From the NCBI GenBank assembly GCA_018268695.1, contig JAFDWD010000096.1, positions 1 through 50,524 on the forward strand: a DNA stretch of 50,524 nucleotides, given 5' to 3'. The stretch comes from Actinomycetota bacterium. Lineage in GTDB: Bacteria; Actinomycetota; Thermoleophilia; Solirubrobacterales; 70-9. Below the pieces are notes generated by a model. It searched no databases and was not told the DNA's origin. It saw nothing but the letters and a program-made list of their open reading frames with translations. Positions 32,530 to 40,663 of the stretch are shown here, piece after piece; position 1 is the first letter of the stretch, and the number at the start of each line of letters is the position of its first letter. Position numbers and translations under genes: made by a program.

Positions 32530-33968
32530 GTACACACACGCACCAGAGGTCCCCCTCCGGGGTCGCCGATCGCCTCGAATTCGTGATGGGAAGTGGCCTC
32601 CTGGTACGCGATGGCGAGCGCGAGCAGGGCCCGGTCGCGGTGATGAGCGCCAACGAGCTGGACACCGACCGGCAGGCCCGCCGGGGTGCGCCCCGCCGGG
32701 AGGCAGACGACCGGCGAGCCGGCCAGATTCCACATCGAGCGGATCGTCGGCTCGCCGAAGCGGTCGAGGTCGCCACCGTCGCGCACGAGGCTGAGCGGCG
32801 GCGTCTCCAGCAGCTGCCCGGGGACGATCAGCGCGTCGAGGCGCTGACCGGCGAAGGTGCGTGCCCAGGCGCCCCGGTAGCGCCCTCGGGCGGCCGCGTC
32901 GCGGGCGCGATCGGCGACGCCTTCGCGCGCGGCTCGCCGCAACACCTCGGCGCCGAAGCGACGGGTGAAGGGGCTGAACCCTTCGCCCCGCGGTGCCAGG
33001 TTGGCGCCGAAGAACGCGACGTGCTCCGGGCGCGGGCGGCGGTCCAGGCGAGGGTACGGGGGCGGCGCGACCGGCACGATCTCCGCCCCCAGCTCCTCCA
33101 ACTCCGCCGCGAACCGGTCGACGAGCGCCGCCACCGCGGCGGCGGGTCGCTGGTCCTCGCAGAGCACCAGGCGACCGATCTGGACGCCACCGAGCGGGCC
33201 GGCGGCGGTCCGGTCCGGGAGCCGCGGCGCGGCAGCGAACCCGGTGAACGGCGCGGTGATCGCCGTCGCCAGCAAGGCGCAGTCGGCGGCGTCGCGGGCG
33301 AGCGGCCCGACCCTTTCGCCGGCGAGGTCGAAGCTGTGCACGCCGGACAGCGGCACGGTCCTGGCGGTGGCGATGAAGGTGGTGAGCCCGCAGGCCGAGG
33401 CCGGACGGCGGAGGCTGCCACCGACGTCGGTCCCGAGCGCGATCGGCACGGTCCCGGCGGCGACCGCGGCACCGCCGCCGTTGCTGGTCCCGCCGGGGCT
33501 GTGGTCAAGGCTCCAGGGGTTGGCGACGAGCTGCGGCGCGTTGCCGAGGGCGAGCTCCTGGGTCGTCTGGTGCCCGAGCAGGACGAGGCCCTGGTCGCGC
33601 AGCCGCGCCCAGACGCCCGCGTCGGTGGCGGCGACCTCGTCGGCGAAGGCAGCGCTGCCGAGGCTTCTGGGCAGACCGGCCACGGCGATGGTGTCCTTGA
33701 CCCCGATCGGCACGCCGTCGAGCGCGTGTTCGCCGGTGCCGGTCCCGGCGGCGCGCCGCCGATCGGCCGCCCGCGCGTCGGCCAGCGCCCGCTCCGGGTA
33801 GGTGCGGGCCCAGGCCCCGAGCGCGCGGTCGAGGGTGTCGATCCGCTCGAGATAGGCCGTGGTCAGCTCGACACTTGAGACCTCGCGCGCGCGCAACAGG
33901 GCCGCGGCGGTCGCCAGACCCAGGTCGGCGACCCTGGCCGCGGCTCCCGCCGTCGGCCGCTCAGGCAT
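32526..33968 (-). CDS. Amidase-signature family hydrolase
   Basis: 480 residues from ATG at 33968, overlapping the permease stop by 8 bases. The Ser-cisSer-Lys triad is visible: Lys91 in PIGVKDTIA, Ser162 in PGGTSNGG and nucleophile Ser185 in GTDVGGSLRRPA. It hydrolyses a carboxamide to acid and ammonia or amine, in the cytoplasm. As last gene of the ribose-type transporter operon it probably acts on the imported compound or a near derivative. AtzF-, indoleacetamide- or nicotinamidase-like specificity cannot be told from sequence alone. Confidence 0.92.
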   Translation of the reverse strand: MPERPTAGAAARVADLGLATAAALLRAREVSSVELTTAYLERIDTLDRALGAWARTYPERALADARAADRRRAAGTGTGEHALDGVPIGVKDTIAVAGLPRSLGSAAFADEVAATDAGVWARLRDQGLVLLGHQTTQELALGNAPQLVANPWSLDHSPGGTSNGGGAAVAAGTVPIALGTDVGGSLRRPASACGLTTFIATARTVPLSGVHSFDLAGERVGPLARDAADCALLATAITAPFTGFAAAPRLPDRTAAGPLGGVQIGRLVLCEDQRPAAAVAALVDRFAAELEELGAEIVPVAPPPYPRLDRRPRPEHVAFFGANLAPRGEGFSPFTRRFGAEVLRRAAREGVADRARDAAARGRYRGAWARTFAGQRLDALIVPGQLLETPPLSLVRDGGDLDRFGEPTIRSMWNLAGSPVVCLPAGRTPAGLPVGVQLVGAHHRDRALLALAIAYQEATSHHEFEAIGDPGGGPLVRVCT

Positions 33969-35064
33969 CGAGCCGACGGTGCTGCTCACCAGCACCGTCG
34001 GCACCGGTGAGCAGCACCGGCGACGCCGATCCGGCGACGCCGGTGGCGGCGCGGGGGCCGCCCGCACCGCCGTCTCCGGCCGCGCTTTCCTCGGCGGAGC
34101 GTCGCAGCAGTTCGGACAGGTTGAAGCGGTCGCTCAACACGGCGAAGATCAGGATCACCCCGGTCACCACGTTCTGCCAATCGCTGGAGACACCGGAGAG
34201 GCTGAGCCCGTTCTGCAGGATCGCGATGAACAACACGCCGATCGCGGTTCCACCGACCCCGCCCGAACCGCCGGTCAGCGCGGTGCCGCCGAGGAGGACG
34301 GCGGCGATCGCCTGCAGGGCGATGGTCGAGTCGACGGTGGGCGTCGCCGCCCCGACCCGGCCGACGGCGATCGCGCCGGCGAGTGCCGCGCACCCACCCA
34401 TCAGCCCGTAGACCATCATCAGCGTCCGTGGGACCCGGATTCCGGAGAGCCGGGCGGCCGTCGGACTGCCGCCGATCGCGTAGACGTCGCGGCCGAAGTA
34501 GGTCAGGTGCTGGACGTAGAGGGCACCGAGGAAGACCGCGGCCATGATCCAGATCGGGACCGGCAGGCCGAGGATGTTGTCGACCCCGATCATCGCCGCG
34601 ATCGGCGCGGTCACGTAATACGATTCGCCCCCCGACCAGAGTTCCACCACACCGGTCAGGGCGATCATCGAGGCGAGGGTGACGACAAACACCGAGAGGT
34701 TGAGGCGGCCGATCGGAATTCCGTTGATCAGCGCCCCGACGACGACGCCGAACAACACCATCAGGAGCAGCACCACGCCGCCGGGAAGGCCGAGGGCGAG
34801 CACTTTCACCATGAAGATTCCGACCAAGGCGGCGGTCGCGCCGACCGAGAGGTCGAAGCCGCCGGAGATCAGGACGAAGGTCATCCCCATCGCGATCACC
34901 CAGAGGATCGCCGAGTCGGCGAGCATGTTCTTCAGGTTCTGGTCGGTGGTGAAGACGCTCTGGGTCAGGCTGAAGAAGACGAACATCGCCACCACCAAGA
35001 TCAGGATCGGGCGGAAATTCGCGGTCGCTCTCCAAGCCCTGGCAAGCGCTGCGTTGATACTCAT
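33961..35064 (-). CDS. Ribose-type ABC transporter permease (RbsC-like)
   Basis: 367 residues, about eight to ten hydrophobic helices. Typical sites are ILVVAMFVFFSLTQSVFTTDQNLKNML at the start, ISGGFDLSVGATAAL (the conserved GGIDLSVG motif), FGRDVYAIGGSPTAARLSGI and TALTGGSGGVGGTAIGVLF. A ~40-residue C-terminal tail rich in Gly and Ala is longer than usual. The ATG overlaps the ATPase stop (ATGA). Confidence 0.92.
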   Translation of the reverse strand: MSINAALARAWRATANFRPILILVVAMFVFFSLTQSVFTTDQNLKNMLADSAILWVIAMGMTFVLISGGFDLSVGATAALVGIFMVKVLALGLPGGVVLLLMVLFGVVVGALINGIPIGRLNLSVFVVTLASMIALTGVVELWSGGESYYVTAPIAAMIGVDNILGLPVPIWIMAAVFLGALYVQHLTYFGRDVYAIGGSPTAARLSGIRVPRTLMMVYGLMGGCAALAGAIAVGRVGAATPTVDSTIALQAIAAVLLGGTALTGGSGGVGGTAIGVLFIAILQNGLSLSGVSSDWQNVVTGVILIFAVLSDRFNLSELLRRSAEESAAGDGGAGGPRAATGVAGSASPVLLTGADGAGEQHRRLDA

Positions 35065-36578
35065 ACGTGACCTCCTGCCGACGAGACCAACTTCGCCTCG
35101 GTGGCTTCGTCTTGTGAGAGCGAGGCGACCATGCGACCTCGTGACATCACCAGGATCCGGTCGCAGAGTTCGATCAGCTCCTCGTTCTCCGACGAGCTGA
35201 CCAGCATCCCGACCCCACTCGCGGCGATCGCCTTCAGGTGGTTGTGGATCTCGGCCTTGGCGGCGACATCGACGCCCCGCGTGGGCTCGTCGAGGAGCAG
35301 CAGCCCGGGATCCCGCAGCAGCCATTTGGCCAGCGCGATCTTCTGCTGGTTGCCGCCACTCAGCGACCCGACCGGCAGTTGCGGCGAGGACATCCTCACC
35401 TGCATCCGCTCGCAGGTACCGGCGACCCGCCGCCACTCCGCCTGCGGTCGCGGGACCGCCGCGCGGGAGCGGCCGATCGTCTCGACCATCGTCAAGTTGG
35501 TCTGGATGCTGAGGCCGAGGACCAAGCCCTGGCCTTTGCGGTCGGGTGGGAGGAAGCCGAGCCCGCGCTCGATCGAGTGCCGTGGGCTGCGGGGCTGGAA
35601 CGGCTCGCCGCCCAGGGTCAGGGTGCCGGCGGTGATCGCGCGGGCACCGAAGATGGCTTCCAGCATCTCGCTGCGGCCGGCGCCGACGAGGCCGCTGACG
35701 CCGACGATCTCACCGCGCCCGACCTCGAGGTCGACGTCGCGGACGGCGCCCGGCACCCGCATCCCGCGAACCGTGAGCGCGGTGCCGGTTCCGCCCGCGG
35801 CGGGACGGGCGGTCTCGCCGCGCCCGTAAGCCGAGTCCGCGCCGACCATCGCCTCGACCAGGGATCGCTCGTCGAAGGCCCCGATCGGCCCCTCGGCGAC
35901 GGTGGCGCCGTCACGAAGGACGGTCACCTCGTCACCGATCGCGAACACCTCCGGCAGGCGATGCGAGACGAAGATCACCGCCACCCCCTCACGCTTGAGC
36001 TGGCGGACGACCCGGAACAGCGCTTCGACCTCGTCGTCGGTGAGGGAGCTGGTCGGCTCGTCGAGGATCAGGATCCGCGCCTCGCTGGAGAGGGCGCGCG
36101 CGATCTCGATCATCTGCCGCTGGTCCGGCGGGAGAGCACCGACCCGGTCGCGCGGATCGCAGTCGAGGTCGAGTCGCTTCAGCACCGCCCGCGCCCGGCG
36201 TTCGGTCCGGCCCCAACTGAGCGCCGGGCCACGCCGGACCAGGCCGCGACCGAGAAGGACGTTCTCCGCCACCGAGAGGTCGGGGGCCACGGCCGTCTCC
36301 TGGGAGACCATCGCGATCCCCTTGGCCAGCGCGTCGACCGGGCTGGCGAAATCGACCGCGGCGCCGCCCAGCGTCATCGTGCCCTGGTCCGGGCGGGTCT
36401 GGCCGGAGAGGATGCCGAGCAGGGTCGACTTCCCGGAGCCGTTCTCGCCGAGCAGGATGTGGACGACGCCCGGAGCCGAGATCGTCAGGTTGGCCGAGCG
36501 CAGGGCATGCACACCGCCGTAGCGTTTGTGCATGCCCTGCAGCGACAGGACCGGTGACTGTCCGACGCCGGCCGACAT
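35061..36578 (-). CDS. Ribose-type ABC transporter ATPase (RbsA-like, two NBDs)
   Basis: 505 residues with two nucleotide-binding domains. Domain 1: Walker A GENGSGKST, ILDEPTSSLTD, HRLPEVF. Domain 2: the non-canonical Walker A GLVGAGRSE, signature LSGGNQQKIALAKWL and Walker B LLLDEPTRGVDVAAK. This is normal for the CUT2 sugar transporter family. It starts 2 bases after the binding protein stop and is coupled to the permease. Ligands of this family include pentoses and also other hydroxylated molecules such as autoinducer-2. Confidence 0.93.
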   Translation of the reverse strand: MSAGVGQSPVLSLQGMHKRYGGVHALRSANLTISAPGVVHILLGENGSGKSTLLGILSGQTRPDQGTMTLGGAAVDFASPVDALAKGIAMVSQETAVAPDLSVAENVLLGRGLVRRGPALSWGRTERRARAVLKRLDLDCDPRDRVGALPPDQRQMIEIARALSSEARILILDEPTSSLTDDEVEALFRVVRQLKREGVAVIFVSHRLPEVFAIGDEVTVLRDGATVAEGPIGAFDERSLVEAMVGADSAYGRGETARPAAGGTGTALTVRGMRVPGAVRDVDLEVGRGEIVGVSGLVGAGRSEMLEAIFGARAITAGTLTLGGEPFQPRSPRHSIERGLGFLPPDRKGQGLVLGLSIQTNLTMVETIGRSRAAVPRPQAEWRRVAGTCERMQVRMSSPQLPVGSLSGGNQQKIALAKWLLRDPGLLLLDEPTRGVDVAAKAEIHNHLKAIAASGVGMLVSSSENEELIELCDRILVMSRGRMVASLSQDEATEAKLVSSAGGHV

Positions 36579-36580
36579 CG

Positions 36581-37723
36581 TTACTTCGTCGGTTCCACTT
36601 CGCCGGCGTTTTCCTGAGTGATCACGGTGCCGCGGAGGCCCACCGTTTCCGGCAGCGGCAGGTTCTGTTTGGTGGCGTAGTCGTACGCCCCCTTGATCAT
36701 CTGCCCGCCGGTTTCGGCCCAGGGCATCTGATAGCTCATCGTGATCTGCCCGGCTTCGATCGCCTTCAGCGCCGTTTCTTCGGTGCCCGAGCCACCGGCG
36801 ATTTCGATGTCCGGCTTACCGGACGACCGGGCCACCGTGGAGGCGGTAAGGGCGACCGCGTCGTTGTAGGTGAATATCTGTTCGATGTCCGACGCCTTCG
36901 AGAGAAGCTCGCTGGCCGCGGGTCCGTACGCGGTCGGCGTGTCCTGTTTGGCATCGACGGTCCCGACGTATTCGAGGCCGAAATGTTCACCCCAGTACTG
37001 CTGGCGGGAGGCGAGGTATTTGAGCGCTTCGACCGGGAGGCCGAGGCCGATGATCCCGAACTTCGCACCGGGGTTCGATTCCGACATCACCCTCGCCATT
37101 TCGAAGGCCTCGACGTCCAGCGTCTGCTCGACGTCGGCGGTGTAGCCGGGCGGCAGCGGTTTGGTCACGTCCGGACGGGCGTTGGTCGAGACGACCGGGA
37201 TGCCCGCCGCCTTGGCTTTTTCGAGCGACGGCCCGAGCGAACCGGCGACGACCGGGTAGACGACGATCCCGTCGACCCCCTGGGCCAGGAGCTGGTTGAA
37301 CTGCGACACCTGGGTCTGCGGGTTCAGTTGGGCGTCCTTGACGATCAGCTTGACCCCGAGCTTCGATGCTTCTTCTTCGGCGCCCTTCTGCTCGGTGGCA
37401 AGCACCGGCAACGAGCCGTAGATCTGCAGGTAGCCGAAGGTCAGCGGCCCACCCGATTTCTTCGGTTCGCCGAAGGAGGTGGGCAGGTCCTTCTGCGGAC
37501 CCGCGTATTCGCTGCCGCCTTTGACATCAGCGGCGTTTTCGGTGCTTTCCGTGCCTGCGGAGCCGCCCGGTTCGGACGTACCTTCCGCCGTGGAGGAGGT
37601 CCCTCCAGAGGTGCTGTCGCTACCGGAACCGCCACAGGCGGAAACGATCAGCGCAAACACCACCAACATGGCCAACGCCGCGCAAAGGCGCCCGTAGGCC
37701 GTTCGGTCAAATCCACGTTTCAC
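36581..37723 (-). CDS. Ribose-type substrate-binding lipoprotein (RbsB-like)
   Basis: 380 residues from GTG at 37723, GAGAGGAGAG upstream. A signal sequence with lipobox VSACGG (Cys near 30) and a Ser/Gly/Thr-rich linker precede a periplasmic-binding type-1 domain: NQLLAQGVDGIVVYPVVAGSLG, AGIPVVSTNARPD, GLPVEALKYLASRQQYWG, EQIFTYNDAVALTA. It decides the specificity of the transporter with the ATPase and permease below. An ATAGTC/CTAT element lies 119-134 bases upstream, and GCAAATA at 37816. Confidence 0.92.
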   Translation of the reverse strand: MKRGFDRTAYGRLCAALAMLVVFALIVSACGGSGSDSTSGGTSSTAEGTSEPGGSAGTESTENAADVKGGSEYAGPQKDLPTSFGEPKKSGGPLTFGYLQIYGSLPVLATEQKGAEEEASKLGVKLIVKDAQLNPQTQVSQFNQLLAQGVDGIVVYPVVAGSLGPSLEKAKAAGIPVVSTNARPDVTKPLPPGYTADVEQTLDVEAFEMARVMSESNPGAKFGIIGLGLPVEALKYLASRQQYWGEHFGLEYVGTVDAKQDTPTAYGPAASELLSKASDIEQIFTYNDAVALTASTVARSSGKPDIEIAGGSGTEETALKAIEAGQITMSYQMPWAETGGQMIKGAYDYATKQNLPLPETVGLRGTVITQENAGEVEPTK

Positions 37724-37841
37724 TCTGGACTCTCCTCTCTTGATGCCGCGCTCGCGTCCAACGACACGGCATGCGAGCGATCTCGCTTAGAACCTAAGAC
37801 GGGGCCGCTCATAGGGCAAATACCACCTTTGACCATGTCTC

Positions 37842-37857
37842 ATAGTCATTTAGCTAT
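37842..37857. promoter_or_regulatory. ATAG-N8-CTAT element before the ribose-type operon
   Basis: The 16-base element ATAGTCATTTAGCTAT resembles the one at 32514 in 13 positions. It overlaps the last codons of the cysteine hydrolase gene and lies 119-134 bases upstream of the binding-protein start. It is a LysR-like box candidate. Confidence 0.4.
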
Positions 37858-38517
37858 TGGGTTGTCGGCTGATCGTTCGAGCCGATTCAGGTACTCGACG
37901 ACATCCTCGGAATCGACCACGTCGCCGTACTTCGCGTCGATGTCGAACAGGCTTGCCAGATGCGGCAACGACGCCCTGTCACCAACACACTCCTCCGGAA
38001 CGATGGTGTGAAATCCATGCGAGCAGGCATCCACGGCGGTGGCTCTGACGCAACCGCTCGTGGTGCAGCCGGTGACGATCACGGTGTCGATCCCGGCCGT
38101 CACCAGCCGCGACGAGAGGTCGGTGCCGAAGAAGCAGGATGCGTACTTCTTCACCAACCACTGATCGCCCTCGGCCCGGTCCATGCGCGGGTCGCACTCG
38201 ACCCACTCCGAGTCCTCCATCAACCACTCATGGGTAGGAACCTTGCGGATCCAGACGCCGGCCTCGGCCAGTTGCCGGTCGTAGGCCACGGTCGTGTAGA
38301 TCACCGGGGCCCCGACCGCGCGGGCGGCGGGCAGCAGGGCGTTGATCGCCTCGATCTGCGCCGTCAGGTCGCTCGCCAGCGGCGACTCCTCCTCGGTGAA
38401 GGCCCGGATCATGTCGATCACCAGTACCGCCGGCTTGACCCCGAACCCGACCCGGTGGCCGAAGCCGCGTTCGGTATAGAACGCGAAGGTCTCCTCGTAA
38501 GCCTCGGGGACGCGCAT
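37846..38517 (-). CDS. Isochorismatase-fold cysteine hydrolase (N-carbamoylsarcosine amidase-like)
   Basis: 223 residues. Catalytic set: Asp35 in LVIDMIRAF, Lys123/124 in VKKYASCFFGT and Cys156 in TGCTTSGCVRATA. TTSGCVRA is typical of N-carbamoylsarcosine amidohydrolases and RutB-type ureidoacrylate hydrolases, which cleave a carbamoyl or amide group. It is three bases downstream of the deacetylase-like gene and ends that operon. The pairing with HyuA/HyuB-like and allantoinase-like proteins nearby suggests ring opening followed by decarbamoylation. Confidence 0.88.
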   Translation of the reverse strand: MRVPEAYEETFAFYTERGFGHRVGFGVKPAVLVIDMIRAFTEEESPLASDLTAQIEAINALLPAARAVGAPVIYTTVAYDRQLAEAGVWIRKVPTHEWLMEDSEWVECDPRMDRAEGDQWLVKKYASCFFGTDLSSRLVTAGIDTVIVTGCTTSGCVRATAVDACSHGFHTIVPEECVGDRASLPHLASLFDIDAKYGDVVDSEDVVEYLNRLERSADNPIAK

Positions 38518-38520
38518 CGC

Positions 38521-39438
38521 CTACGCCCCGTTCCGCCGCGCCAGCGCCGTCACGGCGCCGTCGTAGTAGTGCTCGAGATAGTGGTCGGCGATCTGGTCGG
38601 TGGTGGCGGTCCACACCCCGTCGTGACCGACGATGTACTCGAGTGCCTCCTCGAGGTAACGGTGTCGCGACGGCTGGTTGGCGATGAACGGGTGCAACCC
38701 GACCGTCATCACCCGCCCGGTCGACTCACCGTCCTTGTAGAGCTGGTCGAACCAGTCGATGATCATCTGCCGGAACTCGGGCCCGGTGAAGCTCTTACCG
38801 ACGAACAGCGGGATGTCGTTGAGCTCGATCGAGTACGGGACGGAGATCATCCGGTCCTTGCCGACCAACGGATAGGGCTGGTCGTCGTTGCACCAGTCGA
38901 GCACGTAGCTACCGCCCAGCTCGGCGACGATCTCCGGGGTATCGAAGGTCTCGGTCAGGGCCGGCCCCATCCACCCTCGCGGCCTGGCACCGGTGCTTTG
39001 CTCGATCTGGTCGAAGATCTGGACCAGCGTCTCGGCCTCATCCGCACGCGACTCGAAACCGGTGTGGAGACGCGAATTGGTGGTGCCGTGCGCGACCCAG
39101 GCCCAGTTTCGCTCGACCCCGGCGGCGACGATCTCCGGGTTCTCGAGGCAGACCTCGGAATTCAGCAGCACGCTCGCCGGCACGTCGAGGCGGTCGAGCA
39201 GATCGATCATCCGCCAGATCCCCACGCGCGGCCCGTAGTCGCGCCAGCCGTAGTTGAGCGGGTCCGGCGTCAGCGCTGCCGTGCCGGGGAAGATGCTGGT
39301 CGCCGGCGCGTCGACGTGGTAGTGCTCGATGTTGAGCCCGACGTAGAAGGCCACCCTCGCGTCGCCCGGCCAGCGGATCGGCTCGCGCTCGGGAAGTGGC
39401 GTGTAGGTGAACGGTGGTTTCGGAGTGCTCCCGGTCAC
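38521..39438 (-). CDS. Polysaccharide-deacetylase-like hydrolase 3 (PuuE/imidase type)
   Basis: 305 residues from GTG at 39438, overlapping the OsmC stop (GTGA). The first motif is YVGLNIEHYHVDAPA and the second is HGTTN (His117, Asn121), so the usual Asp-Asp and H-x3-H zinc ligands are missing, as in copy 1. This is the pattern of the cytosolic allantoinase/imidase-like branch. The distance between copies argues against recent duplication. It would hydrolyse an amide or imide in a ring and hand it to the cysteine hydrolase downstream. Confidence 0.82.
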   Translation of the reverse strand: MTGSTPKPPFTYTPLPEREPIRWPGDARVAFYVGLNIEHYHVDAPATSIFPGTAALTPDPLNYGWRDYGPRVGIWRMIDLLDRLDVPASVLLNSEVCLENPEIVAAGVERNWAWVAHGTTNSRLHTGFESRADEAETLVQIFDQIEQSTGARPRGWMGPALTETFDTPEIVAELGGSYVLDWCNDDQPYPLVGKDRMISVPYSIELNDIPLFVGKSFTGPEFRQMIIDWFDQLYKDGESTGRVMTVGLHPFIANQPSRHRYLEEALEYIVGHDGVWTATTDQIADHYLEHYYDGAVTALARRNGA

Positions 39439-39872
39439 GCCGGCCTTCCTTTCGCGCGGGCGTTCTGAGTCGCGGCGTTGCAGATCTCGACCTTGGCGAC
39501 ACCTTCGGTGAGGACCTTCGAGACCGGGCACACCTGGTGGGTGCGCTCGGCCAACTCGTCGACCAGGTTCGGATCCAGCTCGGGCGCGTCGATGGTCAGG
39601 GTCGCCTCGGTGATGGTGTAGACCCCACTCGCCGCCTCAAGCGTCACCTTGGCGCTGTACTCGACCGCGGTGGCATCGGTTCCGGCGCTGCGAGCGGCAT
39701 CGATGAAGGTCATCCCGAAGCAGGCGACCCAGGCCCCGGCGATCATCTCCTCCGGCGTCACACCCTCGGACTTCATCCCGGGGATCCGCACCTCGTGGTC
39801 GTAGGAACCCGAGGTCGACCTGACCCGGCCGAGTCGGCCACCGCTTCCAACTGCCTCGCTGACGTGTTTCAC
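39435..39872 (-). CDS. OsmC/Ohr-family protein
   Basis: 145 residues from GTG at 39872 with AAAGGAC upstream. The two family cysteines are present in VACFGMTF and HQVCPVSK, so it is a probable thiol-dependent peroxidase reducing organic hydroperoxides. The presence in an operon with an Old-Yellow-Enzyme-type flavoprotein suggests protection against peroxides formed by flavin or oxygen chemistry. Confidence 0.88.
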   Translation of the reverse strand: MKHVSEAVGSGGRLGRVRSTSGSYDHEVRIPGMKSEGVTPEEMIAGAWVACFGMTFIDAARSAGTDATAVEYSAKVTLEAASGVYTITEATLTIDAPELDPNLVDELAERTHQVCPVSKVLTEGVAKVEICNAATQNARAKGRPA

Positions 39873-39909
39873 TTATGTCCTTTCTCTCTGCCCGGGCACG
39901 TACGGGCGG

Positions 39910-40659
39910 TTACATGACGTGGCCGCCGGAGACGTTCAGGGTCGCTCCCACGAAGTAGTCACCGTTACGCGAAGCCAGCAGGACCACCGCCGGCGCGATT
40001 TCCTCGACGGTCGCGAAACGCTTGATCGGCAGCTCCTCGCGGATCGCGTCGAGCGTCTCGGTCGGCACCCCGAAGAGGTTCTCGGTCTCGGTCGGACCGG
40101 GCGCGATCGCGTTGACCTGGATCCCGCGCTCGATCAGCTCGACCGCGCAGGCCCGGGTGAAGCCAAGCACGCCGGCCTTGGCGGCGCAGTAGTGCGACAT
40201 CTTCGGCGCGCCCCGCAGCGCCAACTGCGAGGCGACGTTGACGATCTTGCCGCGGCGGCGCTCCAACTCGGGCAGCGCCGCCCGGGTCATCAGGTAGACC
40301 CCGGTCAGGTCGACCGCGAGCGTCTCGTTCCAGCGCTCCAGCGAGAGCTCCTCGAGCGAAGAGGTGTTGGTGATACCGGCGTTGTTGACGAGGATGTCGA
40401 TCCCGCCGCAGTCGGCGACGGTCGCCTCGACCGCGGCCGTGACCTGCTCCGGGACGCTGACGTCGCAGGCGAAGGCGCGGGCCCGGCCGCCCGTCGCCTC
40501 GATCGCCGCCGCGGCCGTGGCGGCGCCGTCGCCGTCACGGTCGAAGATCGCCACCTCGGCGCCCTCGGCGGCGAGGGCGCGGGCGATCGCCCGGCCGATC
40601 CCCTTGCCCGCCCCGGTGACCACCGCCACCTTGCCCGGCAGTAGAGGCTCTCCAGGCAT
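39910..40659 (-). CDS. Short-chain dehydrogenase/reductase (FabG-like)
   Basis: 249 residues. TGAGKGIGRAIA binds the cofactor, NNAG is at about 90-93, and the catalytic Ser in NVASQLALRG with YCAAKAG supplies Tyr and Lys. PGPTETE follows. It is four bases after the OYE-like gene and in the same operon, so it likely acts on the carbonyl or alcohol produced or consumed by that flavoprotein. Confidence 0.92.
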   Translation of the reverse strand: MPGEPLLPGKVAVVTGAGKGIGRAIARALAAEGAEVAIFDRDGDGAATAAAAIEATGGRARAFACDVSVPEQVTAAVEATVADCGGIDILVNNAGITNTSSLEELSLERWNETLAVDLTGVYLMTRAALPELERRRGKIVNVASQLALRGAPKMSHYCAAKAGVLGFTRACAVELIERGIQVNAIAPGPTETENLFGVPTETLDAIREELPIKRFATVEEIAPAVVLLASRNGDYFVGATLNVSGGHVM

Positions 40660-40663
40660 CGGC

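Noticed and set aside
32583..33878. Open frame antisense to the amidase
   Set aside because: The amidase shows the complete Ser-cisSer-Lys triad; the opposite frame is a shadow.
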